From NCBI GenBank assembly GCA_034509755.1, contig CM067549.1, positions 35,980,001-36,044,000 on the forward strand: a stretch of 64,000 nucleotides of DNA, given 5' to 3'. Origin of the DNA: Anisodus tanguticus. Its lineage: Eukaryota > Streptophyta > Magnoliopsida > Solanales > Solanaceae. The translations under genes and the position numbers were made by a program. The notes under the pieces are model-generated. The model did not search any database, was not told the origin of the DNA, and was given only the letters and a program-made list of their open reading frames with translations. This document shows positions 12,111 to 22,690 of the stretch, piece by piece. The first letter of the stretch is position 1, and the number at the start of each line of letters is the position of its first letter.

Positions 12111-13318
12111 GTACCTTAGAGTACAATCATCTCCCCCTTGTTCAAATGTCATGATTTTATTCCAATGAATCCCTTCCTTTATATGTAATAGATAGGGATC
12201 ATGAAAATATTTTCCTCTTTTGCTCAGCTACTAAGGAGGATTTGGATCTATTATGTACAACAACTATACCATCTTCGAAGTCCAAAACATGAACTCCTAC
12301 GTTTGCTAAATGATGAACTTCTCTTATCATTATTCTCTTGTTTGTCTCAACATGAGCTAAACTACCTATACTTGATTTATTTATGAGTTACTTCCTGAAA
12401 TACTCATAGTATTGTTGTGCACTATGTCTTTGATCAGCACCCTGAACAATAGAGTCTCGTGCAATGGAACTACCCTTATGACACATAATTGGGCATGATC
12501 TTATAGATTTTCTGTAATCTCTTAATTGAAATAACTGATCTTGGCACAAGTCGATTGGCGATCATTATACTCATTTCGTGTTTCTTGTACATGCGAGGCA
12601 TATTTCTTATGGAGACTATCTCATTTTCCCATCATTACTGAATATTGCTTCTTTATATCTCATGCTAACCCTTCAGATTTCAAATGTCCAACTAGACTTA
12701 CTGACAATATACATATCTCTCCCTTAGGCTAAAGGTTAAGATCTTGTACTTGTGGATCTTTCTCTCTTGTTGGGATCCGACCAAATTTCCTTATCTTCTC
12801 CAATTCTTTGCTCCTTACATCACTGGCGACTCATCTTTCGACTCACTTCTTATCAATATTTCTTATTAGGAAAAATTGAATTACTTACATAGAGAAATAA
12901 TGTATTTGCAACTGACATATTCTATCTTAACCACTTAGCTTTGCTCCCACTGTCAATCTAAGGAGAAACCCCATTTTGATAACACTTAAAGACTATTCTT
13001 CTGTAGTTTGCTCACTTATTTCCTAGCTTTCCACTACCACTGTACTCCGTGTTAAACTTAAACTCTTTGGGTTCTAACACACGTTCAGTGTATTCGAACT
13101 GTTACCCACTCACTACTGTTAACCTAACTAAGGGAATCAAATCATACCTCTACTCGCTGTACTAAAATTGCTAATTCACTATATCTACTCAACTCTTACT
13201 TACTATTATTCTACTAACTACTTGCTAGCATCATGTTCTCTTGTCCTTCTTTGAATAACTAAAGTGAAACATAAGGTTATTTCTAACTTCCCTCTTCATC
13301 CAACCCTATTCTACAGTC
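12111..13318 (-). other. Decayed E2 upstream pol region
   Basis: The minus strand is purine-rich and lies where RT and RNase H should precede the integrase of E2. A short match to the segment before the integrase zinc finger (RHKKRIMAE) is visible at the low-coordinate edge. Beyond that no motif is secure and no host gene is seen. Confidence 0.45.
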
Positions 13319-13513
13319 GTATACTATCTTTTATGAACTATAGACGGATCACGCTTAGGGAAATTTTGTTTGTATTAAATGAAAAAAAAACTAGAATACC
13401 TAACCCCGAACTTTCGTATACTATCTTTTATGAACTATAGACATGGATCACGCTTAGGGAAATTTTGTTTGTATTAAATGAAAAAAAACTAGAATACCTA
13501 ACCCCGAACTTTC
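13319..13513. repeat. 97-bp near-perfect tandem duplication
   Basis: The unit starting GTATACTATCTTTTATG and ending CCCCGAACTTTC occurs at 13319-13415 and again at 13416-13513. The copies differ only by a 2-bp insertion (AT) and one A in a poly-A run. They lie next to the right LTR of E2. Confidence 0.95.
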
Positions 13514-13880
13514 TACACACTTCACTATCATATCTTTTATCAAATAGAAGCCCTACATGGGGAAGAATAATTCTGCTCCCACACATAGATAGAATCCCTA
13601 CATACCTATAAACACTCAAACCCAATGAACAAGTTTGCCTTTTTGATGAAGAACACTCAAAACCCAAGCTTGAATATCTTGAGAAGGATTACATTGGAAA
13701 TCCTATGTTTTTGTTAGAGAATCATGTTAGTAATCATGAATTAATATTAGAATTACCTAGGAATCATTAGAGTAATCTTACCCTGACATGAGAGGATGAA
13801 GGGAGGCGAAACAATGGATGCTTAGCGCTTTAGAACGAAGTTGGAATGTGAAAAATGAAATAAAATAGTCTAAGGGTCGC

Positions 13881-13887
13881 ATTTATA
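13881..13887 (-). promoter_or_regulatory. TATA box of E2 5' LTR remnant
   Basis: Plus strand ATTTATA within CGCATTTATAGGCC, identical in core to the partner LTR at 10057-10063; the palindrome array begins about 25 bp upstream in transcription direction. Confidence 0.6.
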
Positions 13888-13910
13888 GGCCTATGAAAAA
13901 GTACCCCTTG

Positions 13911-13992
13911 GCTCATCGAGCGAGCTTGCCCCTTGCTCTAGGTCCCGCTGAGCGAGCTCACCCCTTGCTTGGGGCCTCGCTCAGCGAGCTCT
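13911..13992 (-). repeat. Palindrome array, best preserved copy
   Basis: Three units: GGCTCATCGAGCGAGC, CCGCTGAGCGAGCTC and CCTCGCTCAGCGAGCTC. The core CTCGCT-G-AGCGAG has perfect 6-bp arms around one base and could form short hairpins. Confidence 0.8.
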
Positions 13993-14917
13993 GAGTGTGC
14001 TTCAGTAAAATGAGCATAACATTTTGTACAGAGATCCATTTGTGTTGGTCCTTATATGGATGGAAAGGTATTCCAATAGGCTACAACTTTCCTATTTGTG
14101 TTTTTCCAAATTCCTTATATATATTTATGAATACTCACTTTAAGTGAGGTCTTGTGCAAACTCACTTGAAAACATGGTCGTATAGTAGCTTCCAACTCAA
14201 CTGTCATGCCCCAGCTCTAGAGGGGCAAGTCCAGCACCCGGTGCCATATTTGACTGAGCATAACAACTGCAACTCAGAGCTTTGGATGTAGTCAAGAATA
14301 CTTAGGCCCATAAGGCCAAGCTGAAACTCAAACAATACTAATGTATGATGACAAGCCGTACTCAAGATATACTGTAAATAATGATTATCTCAAATGTAAT
14401 GAAAACAACTCCAAAAAAATATACATAAATGGGCCAACGAGTCCACAATGAGTGTTCTCATGATACAACCCAAAAGATATATACAAGGACTAGCAAGCCT
14501 CAAAACTCACAACTGTACAATAACAAAACATGTCTACAAGCCTCTAAGGATAACAAATGTACTTTGATCTGGATAGGGCCCCAGCCTACCCATATTGTAT
14601 GTACAACAAAACACTGAACTTGGAAACTCTGAATGAAATAGAGCTTACCAACAAGCTGATGATCACCACATATACTGTGGGGTTTATCTCTCTTACTATC
14701 AGAACCAATAGGAATGAAATGCAGTACCCCTATCAATGGGATGTTAGTACGAAATAATTTACTGAGAATGTAAGGCAACTGAATAACTAAAAGTTTAGAC
14801 TGAACTAAAAGATGTAACAACTGAAAGTATTGAGAGTCAATGATAATCAGAGTATGTAATTACCTGCTCCTATCTCAACTCACACACTGATGCAATGCAA
14901 TATATATATAGCTACTA

Positions 14918-15062
14918 GGCCACATAAAGGTCTTGGTAAGTGTGTGACCACACAGCCACGTGGGATCAGTAAGTGTCAACCCGGCCATGTAGGCTGGGTA
15001 AGTATCTACCAGACCATATAGGCTCGGTAAGAGTCTACCCAGCTGTGTTCGGCTAGGTAATG
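14918..15062 (-). repeat. 29-32 bp tandem repeat in E3 LTR
   Basis: Five imperfect units ending in GGTAAG..T.TACC or close variants: 14918-14949, 14950-14981, 14982-15010, 15011-15039 and a partial unit to 15062. The array lies beside a short TA tract, the position where other LTRs of this superfamily show long TA microsatellites. Confidence 0.85.
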
Positions 15063-16012
15063 AAGATATGGTGTATAACTGTAACCATATGAATGTACTA
15101 TATTCTTTATCGCTTTCAAGGAATAAGTATCAACTGGAAAAGGAAATGAATAGAATAAAATGCTTCTCATTGAAAGCTCTTCTTTAAAATGTTGCCTTCT
15201 GAAAAGTAATTTTGGAACTAAGGTCATGCCAAAAGAGAGAATGAATAGCCTTTACATACTTTATAATAATATGTCCAATAAACACATTGATCTTAATTTG
15301 TCACACCCGAATCTATAATAATGATAATGACGCTATCGTTAAGCTATGAAAGATATAACTATCATACAATGAATGATAAGATTATTTTACGTCAACGAAG
15401 GTAGCATCCACCCTGTTCTCGTTACATTTCAAAAGCCATCATTAGACATAAAAAACAACTATAAGGAAGCAAAGAATTCCAACAATAACAACAGCAAGAT
15501 ACCAGCTCAGTTTTAACTTGGAAACAACAAGTCTCCACCTTCTATTTTCTTCCAAATAAAGCAACACAACAGCAACAACACAAGACAATGTCAACAAAAT
15601 CATACTCAAGATACTCCATAAATTTCCAGTCCAAAACATAGCTCACAAACACCTCAAAATAGTCCATACAACACAACATCTTAAATACGATTTCCAAGTG
15701 TTATCTTGAAACTTTCTCATCCATATAGTTTAGATAAAACTTAGATAAGATAAAGAACAACCAAGATAGGGATTATCTTACCTTATCCAGCAAGGATAAC
15801 CTCTAGCATAAACCTTTCTCAACTCACAAGAACCCTCAATCTAACAAAAATAAGATAGAGAAGACAACCATGATCTTCTTGAACTTCTAAGGGTGGAATC
15901 ACCTTGTAACCTTGTAGATATCTCCCTATATTATAGGAGAACTTACAGAGAACACCTAGGAGTATTTAGGGTCTTAAATTCGTAAGAAATGAGGTCTGAA
16001 GTAGAGCCACAC

Positions 16013-16020
16013 TTTATATA
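16013..16020 (-). promoter_or_regulatory. TATA box of E3 LTR
   Basis: Plus strand TTTATATA; minus strand reads CCTATATAAAGTGTGG, in the middle of the LTR as expected for the promoter. Confidence 0.6.
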
Positions 16021-16480
16021 GGAGTTAAAACATTCCCATTGCCTTAGTAGGTCCAAAAGGGAGCTGCTTTGCAATATTTTTCTGAAAACGTACATAACGT
16101 TTTGTACAGAAGTCTGATTGACGAACGGTTTGTTGTGTTTGAAAGTAGACTCGTTGTCTTAAATTTGGATGGTTCTGCATCCCATAATTCTGTACACACA
16201 AGAAGATATACCCCCCTAAAGTTGGGCAAAAAATCCAGTGCAGAATTCTGCGCACCTTTCCCCGAGTTTCGACGAACTTAGTTTCTTCGATTCATTTTGC
16301 CCCAAATTCTTATGAGACTTAACACTTGTTTTAATACCTTCCTTAACCTTGTAGAGGTATATTAAGCTCTCGAAATCACGTTCACCTTAACTCATTTATA
16401 ATTTAAAAGATGATCTCATTCCGAGCATATGCTAGCTAACTCAAGATGCAACTTAGCATGCGATATTATGGAATGTAACA

Positions 16481-16494
16481 TCCTCTCCCCTTAG
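16481..16494 (-). promoter_or_regulatory. Polypurine tract of E3
   Basis: Minus strand TAAGGGGAGAGGA directly before the LTR start, in the usual context CATTCAAGGATGAAG. Confidence 0.78.
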
Positions 16495-16770
16495 AAAACT
16501 TCATCCTTGAATGTACGGTATACATGAGGGAACTATCTCTTATAGACTTTTCTGAAAATTTCGGCAGAGTTCCTTTTTAATACTAACTATCCTGAACCCG
16601 CAAACAACCTAGAAAATATACTATATGCCAGATAGGGCCATATCTCAATATATAACACAATGATAGTCTCAATGGCTATCAAATATCAATATAAATGTCA
16701 TGGTATTGGAACTCACCTTAAACTGGCTATGAATAAGCTATGATGCCTCACTCTGAATTACCTCTCCTAT

Positions 16771-17963
16771 TTGTAACAAGTGAGGGTACTTCTTACTCAT
16801 TGCCTCCTTTGATTCCCAAGTTATCGCTTCTCGATTCTTGTTCCTCCATAGTACTTTCATAGAGGCTACCCCCTTAGTTCTCATCTTGCAGACCTGATGA
16901 TCTAATATAGCCACGGGAATCTCCTCGTAATATATATTCTCACTGACCTTAACATCATCTACTGGAACAACCCGAGATGGGTCCCCAATTCACTTCCTTA
17001 TCATAGATACATGGAAGACAAGATGCACCACTTCTATCTCTAAGGGTAACTCTAACTCATAGGTCACTTGGCCAATTTTATGGATAATCCTATAAGGCAC
17101 AATATACCTCAGGCTCAACTTGACCTTCTTGCCAAATTGCATTACGCCTTGTTTAAGAAAAATCTTCAGGATTACCCAATCATCAACATGAAACTCAAGG
17201 TCATGATGAGGAACGTCTGATTATGACTTTTGGTGACTCTGTGTTGTTAATAGTCGCTTCTGAATTAGTTTAACCTTCTCTACAACTCGTTGGACTAAAT
17301 CTCTAACTCACCTACATCAAACCACCCAATAAAGGATCTGCACTTACATCAATACAAGGCTTCGTAAGAAGCTATCTTCATGCTCGAATGGTAGTTGTTA
17401 TTATAGGCAAAATCTATCAGAGAAAAGTGGTCACCCCTGCTTCCTTTAAAGTCTAACACGCACGTTCCATATCCTCAAGAGACTGAATAATGTGTTTTGC
17501 CTGGCCGTCTGTCTGGGGGTGAAAAGTTGCACTGAGATTCACCTGAGTCCCTAAACCTTTTTTAAAGGATCTCTTGATATTAGCTGTAAACTAGGCTATT
17601 CTATATGATATAATGTACATTGCCATACCATGGAGAGGTATTATTTCCTTAATTTACAACATAGCCTAATCTTCGGCCGCATACATAGTCTTTACTATTA
17701 AGAAGTGGGTTGATTTTGTCAACTTGTCAACAATCACCCTTATAGAATAAACTTCCGATAAGCAGGGGTAAACCTATAATGAAGTCCATATTAATCGTTT
17801 CCTTTTTCCATGTCCGAATCTCAATATTTTGAGTTAGCCCACCGGGCTTCTGGTGTTTTATCTTCACCTTCTAATAATTAGGACAATGTGCCACAAACTC
17901 GACAATATTTCTCTTCATATATTTCCACCAATAGATGTCCTTGAGGTCATGGTACATCTTTGT
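16771..17963 (-). pseudogene. pol: E3 integrase with C-terminal chromodomain remnant
   Basis: On the minus strand, from 17963 down: KMYHDLKDIYWWKYMKRN and FVAHCPNY (zinc-binding region, last Cys replaced by Tyr), then GGLTQNIEI, INMDFIIGLP with the first catalytic Asp, and later FAYNNNYHSSMKIASYEALY from the end of the core. The second Asp and the Glu are not recognisable because of frameshifts. At 16934-16771 a nearly open chromodomain reads EEIPVAILDHQVCKMRTKG, ASMKVLWRNKN, ITWESKEAM, YPHLL. Integrase joins element cDNA to the genome; the chromodomain is typical of Tekay-like chromoviruses. Several stops make it non-functional. Confidence 0.82.
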
Positions 17964-18299
17964 TAATCCTTTGTGAATAGAGTATCGAGAGTAATGTACC
18001 TCTTCCATAATCTTATCTCAAAGTCCTGATACATCTTGAATGCATTCGGTATCTTTGGACTCCATCTTCCGTTAGCTCAAAATACGACTTCTCATTATGT
18101 TGAGCTTGCTATTTGTACTTCACTAATAAGGGATCCTCATATTGATGCTCTTTCAACTCCGACACTAGGGACGATATTGCCATATTCTGAAGGACAACCT
18201 GGCCATCACCTGAGTCCAGCAACCGCACTCCTAGACTCGCTATCTACTGTATGTCACGAATCAATTATCTCTTATTTGCTCGTACAAAGGCTAAATTGC

Positions 18300-18690
18300 C
18301 CATAGACTTATGGGTGAGGGCATCAGCTATAAAATTAACCTTTCATGGATGGTACAACAAATCAACATCATAATCTTTTAGCAACTCAAGCCATCATCTC
18401 TGCCGCATATTTGGCTCCTTCTGTTTAAAGCTATACCGTAGGCTCTTATGATATGTGAAAATGTCAATGTGAACTCCATAGAGGTAATGGCGCCATATCT
18501 TAAGTGCATGCACCACCGCTGCTAAATCCAAATCATCGGTTGAATATTTATTCTCATGCTTCTTTAACTATTGACGCATAGGCAATCACCTTGCCATGTT
18601 GCATCAGAACGCATCCTAGCCTTCTGATCCCTCAAGAAGTGTTAGAACCGATGCTGATGTCAATCTATTCTTTAACTCAATACTTTGATC
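18300..18690 (-). pseudogene. pol: E3 RNase H remnant
   Basis: Minus-strand pieces VIAYASIVK, then a segment equivalent to ...GGACT.DMAPLPLWSSH (family: VVHALKIWRHYLYG.H) and HFHIS, align in order with the RT-linked RNase H of gypsy elements, lying between the RT (higher coordinates) and integrase. Frameshifts and stops are frequent. Catalytic acidic residues could not be confirmed. Confidence 0.6.
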
Positions 18691-18702
18691 ACAAGCATTC
18701 GT

Positions 18703-19242
18703 TCATTGAAACTTAGTTGTTTTCTGAGTCAGCCTGGTCAAGGGTGCTGAAAGGTTAGAGAATACCTCTACAAATCTCCTGTAATAACCTACTAATCCCA
18801 AGAAATTATGAATATCATTCAACAACATAGGCCTAGGCCATGTTTTCATGGCCTCAATCATTTGAGTATCAACTCTTATGCCCTCATCTAATACAATGTG
18901 GCCTAGGAATACCATGGAATTCAACCAGAATTCACATTTGGTAAACTTCGCATATAGCTTGTGGTCTTGAAGTGTCTAAAGTACAGCTCTCAAATGATTG
19001 ACAAGTTCCGTCTCCGAACGTGAATAAACTAGGATGTCATCAGTGAATACAATCACGAACAGATATAAGAATGGCCCGAATACGGTGTTCATTAGCTCCT
19101 TAAACACTGTTGGAACATTAGCTAATCCAAAGGACATTATAAGAAACTCAAAATTATCACCATATCTGGTCCTAAATGCCATCTTCGGAATATCTTTCTC
19201 TTTCACCCTAATATAATGGTTCATCTCTTTCACCCTAACCAA
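18703..19242 (-). pseudogene. pol: E3 reverse transcriptase remnant
   Basis: Two frames in the same phase, split by one stop: 19242-18976 and 18924-18703. Visible in order: IRVKEKDIPKMAFRTRYGD, FEFLIMSFGLANVPTVFKEL, VFGPFLYLFVIVFTDDILVY with the polymerase box FTDD (family F/Y-x-DD; residues 66-69, nucleotides 19036-19047), then FLGHIVLDEGIRVD, WPRP, IHNFLGLVGYYRRFVEVFSN and LSAPLTRLTQK. The catalytic Asp pair is kept. The N-terminal third of the RT is missing: just upstream the sequence switches to LTR-B at about 19243. A 14-bp direct repeat adds an extra RVKE near the break. Confidence 0.88.
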
Positions 19243-19455
19243 ACTTACACCGAATGGACCTTAGCTTGGTTAGGACTTGTGTGACCTAGCTAAGCCCAAG
19301 CTCAAGGAAACCCCTTGGTGCAAGTGGACGTTGGAACTTGTGTGATCCAACCAAATCCAAGCCTAGGGTGTATCATAAGGTTACCGGCCACCCTCACTTG
19401 GCTTGTTCACGATCTTGTACTTAGCAACCTCGCTCAAGACCTTGTGATGAAAGAA
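19243..19455 (+). repeat. LTR-B middle segment (first, partial copy)
   Basis: Matches 20400-20615 and 52650-52810, including 'CTCACTTGGCTTGTTCACG' and 'TTGTACTTAGCAACC'. It is followed at about 19456-19580 by the start region of another LTR-B, so two LTR-B pieces abut without internal sequence between them. Confidence 0.7.
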
Positions 19456-21851
19456 AGACTGTGGAATTAAACTCTCAAACTAAGCCGAGAGATGCTTTTC
19501 TAAGAGTGCCAATGATGGCCGATCAATATACACTAATATGACTAATGTGGCGTGGAAAATGGAGTGAAGTTTGAGTTGTCACGTAAAGATCCAAGAAGCA
19601 TGTTTATTTCGGCTTTGTATGTAGGTCTTGGCCGAAGACCATTTTGTTTCTTTTAGCTTATCTTTAATTCCTAGCTTAGCTTGTAGTTCTCCTTAGGACA
19701 TTATGTAACGTGTAAATAACCCCTAGCTCTCATTAGGAAACAATTAATAAGCCATGTAATAGGAAATAGGGTGACAATGCCGAGAGTTCCTACAACAAGA
19801 TGACAAGGCCGAAAGTGACATGTTGGCAAGGACAAGAATGGACTAGAAGATAAGGCTTCCAAGAAGGCAATTCATTAACCAACTAGATCATGAATTTGAC
19901 TACTTGAAGGCATCAAAATCATCCAAGGGGAAAGTCAAAAGTTGGCCAAAATGGTTCATCAAACAAGTGCAGGGAATGGAAGATTCTAAACACATTCCAA
20001 GAAGATGAGATTCTTGGATGAATCAAGTTCATTCATTCTTCCACTTGGAATCCACAAGGGGAGTGTGAAAGATTCATCCTTTGTCCCCAATAAAATCCAA
20101 GACCTTTCCCATTATCTTGCTTTGGTCAAAACACCCTTGGTCACCAAGTAAACCCAAACATGTTCCCATTTGTTCCCACTAGGCCAAAATTGTCATGTAG
20201 TTTGTGTCCTTTAGTCTGCCTTCTAGAATGGTCCATTTTCTACTATAAATAGGACCCTTAGGACCTTGTAAATATTCAGAGTTTGATTAAGATATAAAGT
20301 TGAGTTTTACTCATTTGCTAAGTTATTCAACTTGTGTGTTGTTTATCTTAGTTGATTCTGTGTGAGCCAAACCCCTTGGCGTAAGTTAAACTAACATTGT
20401 GTGACATGGTTGAATCCAAACTAAGGTTTTCATTCGGTGTAAGTTTGGTTAAGACTTTGTGACTTAACTAAATCCAAGATTAAGGAACCCCCTTTGGTGT
20501 GAGTGGATGTTGGGTCTGTCTGACCCAACAAAACCCAAGCCTTTGGGTCTATCTTAAGGTTTTCGGCCAACCTTATTGGTTAGTATTCGAGCTTGTACTT
20601 AGCAACCCCGGCCTAGTCCTTATTAAATTGGTCACCCTCATCAAGGTGTCGACTTGGGCATTAAAACCCCATTTTCATTAAAATCATCTTCCACTCGAGC
20701 TTGCATCTTGGAACTCGTATTCAATCCTTATCCAACCCACTATATACTTACCATCCTCAACCCATAAAGTACTTCACAAGCATCCCCTCTAAAGGTTGTT
20801 AACCAAACAACCGGTATACAATTGTCCAAGTCCGACAATACCAAATAGCCCACAAAACCAGCCTTTGCCGCAACCTCACTATTTTGGTTCCTTTCTGTAT
20901 CCTTTCCACGATCAAACACTGAGTCCCAACCATTAACACTACCATCAACATACCCAGAACACCTCCAAAAAATTCCTAAGTCCAAAAGCACTCACAACTC
21001 CCCGTCTAACCCCGACAATATCAAACTTTTTGCATAACACTCCCTGCTGAGAACTTCACTGGTTCAGTTTTGTTTTGTTGCCTTGCCATCATCCAATTAC
21101 CAAAGATCGAATATCAAATAAACCCTCAATTTGTCTAAAACAGCCCGATAAAACTCCTTGACCCGACTCCCTTTGAATCTACCTGAAATAGCTATCAAAT
21201 ACTCCACTGTCCAGCCAAACTGAGAACCCTAGAACCACCCTTTTGAGTCCTGTTTTCTGGTTAACCCGAATATCACCAACACCCGACCCAGTTACACATC
21301 ATGACCCCTCCTTACTTAAATTTAGATTGTACAATTGGCCAACTTCAAATTTGGTGTCGACTCGAGCATTAAAATCCTCATATCTCTATCCTTGTTATAT
21401 CGACTATCCATCGCTTGGTTTGTACTCGAGTTTTCACCTACCATCCCGTGTTCATTCCTTGACCAAACCACTTTATTCTTCCTACCACCACATCCGACAA
21501 TACGTCCCAAACATCTCCACTAAAGGGAACTGACCGAAAGCATCCACAACTTTCTGTCCAAACCCGACAACTACAAACAGTTCACAAGACAACCCTTACC
21601 GAGACCTCACTATTTCAGACAACATCCGCCACCTTGCCACTATCAATCCACTAAACCCAGATCATCAAGAAAACTCTCAACATACCTGGAACACCCCCAT
21701 AAAATGCCTAAGTCTGACTCTATCATAAACTACCCGAAACCGCCACACCACACTGCCCGGCAAAATACCCCACTTAAAGGCCCATTTTTGGGTCGACCCG
21801 ATTACAAAAAACTCCGACCCACTTACCCACTTACACCCCTCCTTATATATA
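19456..21851 (+). repeat. Near-complete LTR-B in E3
   Basis: Starts with a decayed version of the GAGTGCCAAAGAT region that opens other LTR-B copies, continues through GGTCTTGGCCGAAGACC, TATA box TATAAATA (20244-20251) and repeated CCAAAC/GTGTGAG blocks, then a long C-rich tail with an internal imperfect duplication (about 20620-21320 and 21345-21851, both opening GGTGTCGACT.G.GCATTAAAA). It ends CCTTATATATA at 21851, followed by TCAAA. Open frames in the tail (21243-21533 +, for example) are composition-driven. Confidence 0.75.
20244..20251 (+). promoter_or_regulatory. TATA box of LTR-B
   Basis: TATAAATA followed by GGACC; conserved at 52519-52526, 41812-41819 and 45228-45235, and inverted at 2492-2499 and 63621-63628. 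Confidence 0.65.
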
Positions 21852-22690
21852 TCAAAGTCAATATCACGCTCCATAGGAAAACCTGGAAGCTCATCTGAGG
21901 ACACATACATTAGTATATATAACTCAGACAATATGATAAATATATCCTTTGACGATCATCTTCTTCGATGTAAGGTAGGAAATAAACCTACCGTTAGGCG
22001 TTGCTGCATTACCTTTCCATTCTAGGACTAGTTCTCCCAAAAAATGGAATTGGACAATATTTTTCCAAAACTCCATATTAGCATAACAAGTCTCTAGGCA
22101 ATCTATGCCCATAATAACACGAAATCAACCATCTCTAACTCAATAACATCTGCTGAAGTCTATCAACTACAAATCACTATGTACAGCATCAAGAAACTTG
22201 CCTAGCAATAACTGGCTCACCAACTAGTGTGGATACCACAATAGGCCTTCTTAGCAACTCAGGTACTATACCAAACTTCCTCGAGACAAATGGAGTAACA
22301 TAGAATAAATTAGATCTAGGATCTCTTGAAGCATAAACGTTAGGTGAACAAGCAGCCAGTATACCTGTCACAACATCTAGTGAAGACTCCAGGTCTTGAA
22401 ATGCGGTTGTGTTTACCACCTCAACGAGAAGCTCAACCTCTACCTTCTAGAGAATGAGATGCACACCCAGTAGGATGTACCGAGGTAGAAGACCCCACTA
22501 TTGAACCAGTCAGCTATGCCATGCCACCCTAACCTCTATGTGGGTACTCGCTCATCATATGTCCCTACTGTCTACACATATAACAACTGTTTGACCCCAA
22601 CTGACATCTCCCGAAGTGGCCCCGACCGAAGTTCTCACATCATGGTCGAGGTGTCTCCATCTGGCTTGAGTGATAAGAGACATACCAAAG
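21852..22690 (-). pseudogene. gag-pol: E3 gag-protease remnant
   Basis: Minus strand, from 22690 down. At 22580-22533 a zinc knuckle CYMCRQ-stop-GHMMSEYP (last Cys changed to Tyr). At 22419-22189 a retropepsin-like protease: DVVTGILAACSPNVYASRDP then SNLFYVTPFVSRKFGI and VGEPVIA; the catalytic Asp (residue 33) is kept but the usual DPGST is DPRSN. At 22112-21924 follow VIMGIDCLETCYA, LVLEWKGNAATPNGRFISYL and KGYIYHIV, the conserved stretch between protease and RT. The frame then reaches DELPGFPMERDIDFDI and is cut at 21851 by LTR-B. This is the upstream half of the same element as the RT at 18703-19242. Confidence 0.85.

Larger units (their letters stand above)
13525..14201 (-). repeat. 5' LTR remnant of E2
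   Basis: Homologous to 9760-10440 in the left LTR. It contains the TATA box (ATTTATA at 13881-13887 on the plus strand) and the best conserved palindrome array (13911-13992). Homology ends at 14201, where TGTCATGCC opens the E3 LTR, so E3 appears to have inserted into this LTR. Confidence 0.75.
14202..16480 (-). repeat. 3' LTR of Tekay-like chromovirus E3
   Basis: In minus orientation it begins TGTTACATTCC at 16480, next to a polypurine tract, and ends ...GGGGCATGACA at 14202, about 2.28 kb. It shares the 'GGGCCCCAGCC...' block (inverted relative to E1) and the 'AGTACCCC...TGTTAGTACG' block with the E1, E5 and E11 LTRs. It carries a TATA box (16013-16020), a minisatellite (14918-15062) and the palindrome GCAGAATTCTGC near 16238. 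Confidence 0.85.

Noticed and set aside
14918..15062. CRISPR-like array
   Set aside because: Units are contiguous, without unique spacers, and lie in a plant LTR: a minisatellite.
18036..18305. 89-codon plus-strand frame
   Set aside because: It is the antisense shadow of E3 pol between integrase and RNase H.
21677..21931. 84-codon minus-strand frame as a novel chimeric protein
   Set aside because: It starts in E3 pol (DELPGFPMERDIDFDI) and continues into inverted LTR-B; a junction artefact.
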